Of a DNA stretch of 64,000 nucleotides, positions 60,775 through 64,000 are shown in pieces. The translations under genes and the position numbers were made by a program. Source of the stretch: Catalinimonas alkaloidigena (GTDB lineage Bacteria > Bacteroidota > Bacteroidia > Cytophagales > Flexibacteraceae); assembly GCF_900100765.1 (NCBI RefSeq), contig NZ_FNFO01000001.1, positions 496,001 to 560,000 of the forward strand. Direction: 5' to 3'. The notes below the pieces were generated by a model. It saw nothing but the letters and a program-made list of their open reading frames with translations, searched no databases and was not told where the DNA came from. Each line of letters begins with the position of its first letter. Within the stretch, counting starts at the first letter, position 1.

Positions 60775-62127
60775 ATGTTACACCGCACGCTTTTTTCGGC
60801 AGGTGCCCTGGCGCTTCTGCTGCTTTTTTCTCCCGCGCTTTATGCCCAACCCAAAGCCTTTCCCACCGCCGAAGGCTACGGGGCCGCCGCCAAAGGCGGG
60901 CGGGGCGGCAAGCTCCTGGAAGTCACCAACCTGCACGACCACGGACCGGGCAGCTTGCGCAGTGCCATCGAAGATCCCGCGCCGCGCACCATCATCTTCG
61001 ACGTCTCCGGGACGATTGAACTGGAGTCGCCGCTCGACATCACGCAGCCGTTTCTGACGGTGGCCGGACAGACCGCCCCCGGCGACGGCATCTGCCTCAA
61101 AAACTTTCCGTTGCACGTCGCCAACACGCACGACGTGGTGATCCGCGCCATTCGGGTGCGGCCCGGCATTGCTTCCGGCCTGACCGGCAGCGAACTCGAC
61201 GGCATCGAAATTCGGGAGAGCCAGCGCGTGATCATCGACCATTGCACCGTAAGCTGGACATCCGACGAATCGATGAATACGTGGCACGGCAGCGAAGACA
61301 TTACCCTCCAGTGGTGCATGATTGCCGAGCCGCTCCACCATTCGGTTCACGAGAAAGGGGCGCACGGCTACGGCGCGTCACTGGGCGGCAAACGCGCCAC
61401 CTACCACCACAACCTGTTTGCCCACGCCACGGCCCGCAACCCCAGCGTCGCCGGCAACGCCGACTTTATGACCGAACTGATGGATTTCCGCAACAACGTG
61501 GTCTTCAACTGGCAGCACCGCTCGTGCGACGGCAAGCCGGGGAGCATCAACTTCGTCAACAATTACTACAAACCCGGTCCCGCCACGCAGGCCGACGTGC
61601 GTCACCGCCTGGTGCGCGTCGAAAACGCCGATGTGTACGGTTTCACGCCCGTCTGGTACATCGCGGGCAATGCACTGGACGGTAACTCCACTATTTCGAA
61701 AGACAATTGGAACGGCGGCATCGACCTGGGCGACGGCGTATCGAAAGCGAAAAATACCCGCGATACACCGTTTGCCACGCAACCGCTACCCACCGAATCG
61801 GCCGAGGAGGCCTACAAAAGTGTGCTGGCTCACGTGGGCGTATGCGCACCGGGACGCGATGCCCACGAACGGCGCATCATCGCGGAAGTCACGTCGGGGA
61901 AGCCGCAGCACGGCAACGGCATCATCGACCGGGTAGAGCAAGGCGGCGGCTGGCCGACCTTGACGAGCACGACGCCCCCGGCGGACCGCGACCACGACGG
62001 CATGCCCGATGCCTGGGAACGGAAACACAAACTAAATCCAAACGATCCGGCCGACGGCAACCAGGACGCGAACGGCGACGGCTACACCAACCTGGAAGAG
62101 TACCTCAACAGTTTTTTCACGCGCTAG
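60775..62127 (+). CDS. Pectate lyase (PL1-like) with C-terminal EF-hand-type segment
   Basis: This 450-residue secreted protein (signal LFSAGALALLLLFSPALYAQ) has a parallel beta-helix. Seen are the start FPTAEGYGAAAKGGRGGK, DHCTVSWTSDES (metal-binding/active-site region), and HHNLFAHATARNPSVAG with the catalytic Arg. The end (DRDHDGMPDAWERKH, then NPNDPADGNQDANGDGYTN) has two Ca-binding D-x-D-x-D-G-type loops. PL1-type enzymes cut polygalacturonate by beta-elimination with Ca2+. It supports the pectin theme with the SusCD/PL22-like cluster, though it is 58 kb away. Confidence 0.9.
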   Translation: MLHRTLFSAGALALLLLFSPALYAQPKAFPTAEGYGAAAKGGRGGKLLEVTNLHDHGPGSLRSAIEDPAPRTIIFDVSGTIELESPLDITQPFLTVAGQTAPGDGICLKNFPLHVANTHDVVIRAIRVRPGIASGLTGSELDGIEIRESQRVIIDHCTVSWTSDESMNTWHGSEDITLQWCMIAEPLHHSVHEKGAHGYGASLGGKRATYHHNLFAHATARNPSVAGNADFMTELMDFRNNVVFNWQHRSCDGKPGSINFVNNYYKPGPATQADVRHRLVRVENADVYGFTPVWYIAGNALDGNSTISKDNWNGGIDLGDGVSKAKNTRDTPFATQPLPTESAEEAYKSVLAHVGVCAPGRDAHERRIIAEVTSGKPQHGNGIIDRVEQGGGWPTLTSTTPPADRDHDGMPDAWERKHKLNPNDPADGNQDANGDGYTNLEEYLNSFFTR

Positions 62128-62308
62128 CCTCACAAGGCGCTGGGCCGCTGGGTGGTAGGGACTGGGGTAAGACGCGCGGCGAGCGAGCGATTCGGGCGGG
62201 GAGTTGCGTTGTCAGGAAATTGTGCTTACTTGTGTTTACTTTTGACGATTACCGGCACGACGGTGCCCGCCAGCTGCGCTCCCTGGACGGTATCCTAACG
62301 CAACCTGC

Positions 62309-64000
62309 ATGAACCCCGTTTCTTTACCCCCATCACTCGATCAACTCCCCGCTTACGCTACGTACCTGCTGGACCATCGGCTACAAGAAGCCACCGCAGA
62401 AAACCTCCGCCTGTTGCGCGCGCATCAGGTGCCGCTCTTGTCGCTGTTTGCGCATCTGCCGGAAGCGGAACTGTTCGAGCTGGTGCAAAAAGGGCTTCGC
62501 GAGTTTCTGATGCAGATTCAGGAGCGGCGTCTGTGGGAAGGGGCGCTGGGCAATCTGGCGCGCTGGCAGCGCAACGAATTGGAGGAAGTGGGGCAGGAGC
62601 AGATCCAGGTAAAAGACATGGTGCTGATCAACAGCCTCCGGCGGCAGGTGCTGTTTCTGTTCATCCCCGACTATACACCCGACAGCCGACACGCCATGGC
62701 GCTGGTGCGCGAGTTGGAGTCGTTTTATGCCCAGCTCGACCAACATGCCCTTGCCGTTTATGTCGACATTCAGCAGACGGAGTTGCGCCGCGAGCGCGAT
62801 CAGTTTGCTTCGTTGATCGAAAACAGTGTCGACGGCATTCTGGCGTACGACCGCGAACTGCGCATTACGGCGTGGAACCGCGTGATGGAAGAGCGCAACA
62901 ACATCCGGCGGCACGACATCCTGGGAAAGAAGATCTTTGACGTGTTTCCGAGCTACGAGGAGACGCCCGAGGGTCGTGCGTTTATGCGGGTGCTAGCGGG
63001 CGAAAAGGTGGTGATCTCGCAGGCGGCCTATCACACCCGGGCGGGCTTTTACGAAGCCTTTATGGTACCGCTTTATCACGAAGACGGCCGCGTACGGGGA
63101 GGGTTGAGCATCATCCACGACATCACCGAAGCGCGGCACCTGCGGCATGCCCTGGAAGAGGCCAACCGGGAGTTACGCCAGAGCAACGAAGAGTTGCTAC
63201 GCACCGAAGCGCAGTTGCGGGAGATGAACCAGGAGCTGGAGCGGCACGTCGAGCGCCGAACCAGCGACCTGCAAGCCAGCGAAGAGGAGTTGCGTCAGAC
63301 GATGGATAACCTGCTGGACATCCACCACAAGCTTCAGGAGAGCGAGCACTTTCTCAACAGCGTCATCGACCAGAGTCCGGTCTCGACCTGGATTGCCGAC
63401 GCCACGGGCACACAAATTCGTGTCAACGAGGCGTACCTGAAGCTTTTCAGGTTGGACGATCCTTTGCATGGGGTGGGCAAATACAACCTCCTGAAAGACG
63501 AGACCCTGATCGGTCAGCCGTTTTACAAAGACATTCAGGCCGTGTTTACGGAAGGGAAGGTCGCCACCTTCGCCCTCGACTACAACCTGAGCGAGGGACA
63601 GCACCTTCAGGTGCCCGGGCAAACGTCTACGCTGTCGTTGGTGACGACGATTTTTCCCATCAGAGATACCGACGGGAACGTGACGCACGCGGTCGTGAAG
63701 CACGAAGACGTAACGCATCAGAAAAAGGCCGAACAAGCCCTGAAAGCCAGCGAGGAGCAGTTGCGACTGATCACCGACGCGCTGCCTGTGCTGATCACGT
63801 ACGTAGATCGCGACGGACGCTACCGTTTCAACAACCGCGCGTACGAAACCTGGTTCGGCGTTTCGCGTCAGGAGATCCAGGGGAAACACGTGCGGGACGT
63901 GATCGGCGAGGCGGCCTATGCCAAAACCCAACCGGCCATGGCCCGGGTGCTGGGCGGAGAAGCGTTTTCGTTCGAAGCCGAGCTGGAATACCGTGCGGCC
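62309..64000 (+). CDS. Multi-PAS sensor protein, C-terminus beyond window
   Basis: From the ATG at 62309 the frame stays open to the window end: 564 residues so far. An N-terminal helical domain (about 1-160) is followed by a PAS domain (about 165-285; LIENSVDGILAYDRELRITA), a long coiled coil (about 285-350; RELRQSNEELLRTEAQLREM), a second PAS (about 350-475; VIDQSPVSTWIADATG) and the start of a third (about 480 on; ITDALPVLITYVDRDG). The expected end is a histidine kinase, but it is not visible. It starts about 180 bases after the pectate lyase on the same strand. Confidence 0.88.
   Translation, partial: MNPVSLPPSLDQLPAYATYLLDHRLQEATAENLRLLRAHQVPLLSLFAHLPEAELFELVQKGLREFLMQIQERRLWEGALGNLARWQRNELEEVGQEQIQVKDMVLINSLRRQVLFLFIPDYTPDSRHAMALVRELESFYAQLDQHALAVYVDIQQTELRRERDQFASLIENSVDGILAYDRELRITAWNRVMEERNNIRRHDILGKKIFDVFPSYEETPEGRAFMRVLAGEKVVISQAAYHTRAGFYEAFMVPLYHEDGRVRGGLSIIHDITEARHLRHALEEANRELRQSNEELLRTEAQLREMNQELERHVERRTSDLQASEEELRQTMDNLLDIHHKLQESEHFLNSVIDQSPVSTWIADATGTQIRVNEAYLKLFRLDDPLHGVGKYNLLKDETLIGQPFYKDIQAVFTEGKVATFALDYNLSEGQHLQVPGQTSTLSLVTTIFPIRDTDGNVTHAVVKHEDVTHQKKAEQALKASEEQLRLITDALPVLITYVDRDGRYRFNNRAYETWFGVSRQEIQGKHVRDVIGEAAYAKTQPAMARVLGGEAFSFEAELEYRAA

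Noticed and set aside
1-64000. tRNA, rRNA, transposase or phage genes
   Set aside because: Scanned the gaps and frames by eye and saw none. A small tRNA in a gap could still be missed without a covariance-model search.

Overview
The window looks like chromosomal DNA of a member of the Bacteroidota, probably a Cytophagia-like marine or soil polysaccharide degrader. The evidence is a SusC/SusD pair, a 4314-residue surface protein ending in a type IX secretion (T9SS) sorting tail, Bacteroidota-type families (DUF3078, DUF4861, SiaB/DUF6272, a DUF4953/DUF5117-type metalloprotease), almost no Shine-Dalgarno sequences, and TAnnTTTG-like -7 promoter boxes. Coding DNA is GC-rich. Two stretches (about 5.9-6.3 kb and 17.8-18.5 kb) are clearly AT-rich.

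Layout. 1-5.7 kb: end of a polysaccharide utilization locus, with a SusC C-terminus, a SusD lipoprotein, a PL22-like oligogalacturonate lyase and, on the other strand, a DUF4861 lipoprotein. These point to pectin. A GH43-type glycosidase (47.6-49.4 kb) and a PL1-like pectate lyase (60.8-62.1 kb) extend the theme outside the locus. 5.9-18 kb: small proteins, an outer-membrane barrel, thioredoxin, DNA polymerase III alpha (dnaE), a secreted propeller-like protein, a TPR lipoprotein, HMG-CoA lyase, a TPR protein and a SiaB-like regulator. 18.6-31.5 kb: one giant beta-strand-repeat gene, the dominant feature of the window.

32-44 kb: signalling and housekeeping. A PAS histidine kinase, a REC-LytS hybrid, a HesB/IscA-like protein without its C-terminal CxC, a thioredoxin-fold protein without a CxxC, and a minus-strand run of SpoIIE phosphatase, WD40 protein, DivIVA-like protein, folB and chaN. 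44-52 kb: a large zinc metalloprotease, a zinc-ribbon protein, the GH43 enzyme, a TipAS-type MerR regulator and a divergent Rieske/AIF-type oxidoreductase. 52-60 kb: a UDG-like hypothetical, DinB, a Crp/Fnr regulator, an MFS exporter, a 7TM histidine kinase, and a redox set (FrnE, FMN reductase, DoxX) divergent from an HxlR regulator. 60-64 kb: an NTF2-like protein, the pectate lyase, and a PAS-rich sensor open at the right edge.

The most notable points are the giant T9SS protein with about 34 hand-counted units in five blocks that mostly shorten toward the C-terminus; a 13-bp inverted repeat that could bury its start codon; a 28-bp and a 20-bp perfect intergenic palindrome; a 243-bp segment bounded by 19-bp perfect inverted repeats; a perfect TTGAT-N4-ATCAA site next to a Crp/Fnr gene; and a MerR-type operator in the TipAS promoter. 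I saw no CRISPR array, tRNA, rRNA, transposase or prophage.
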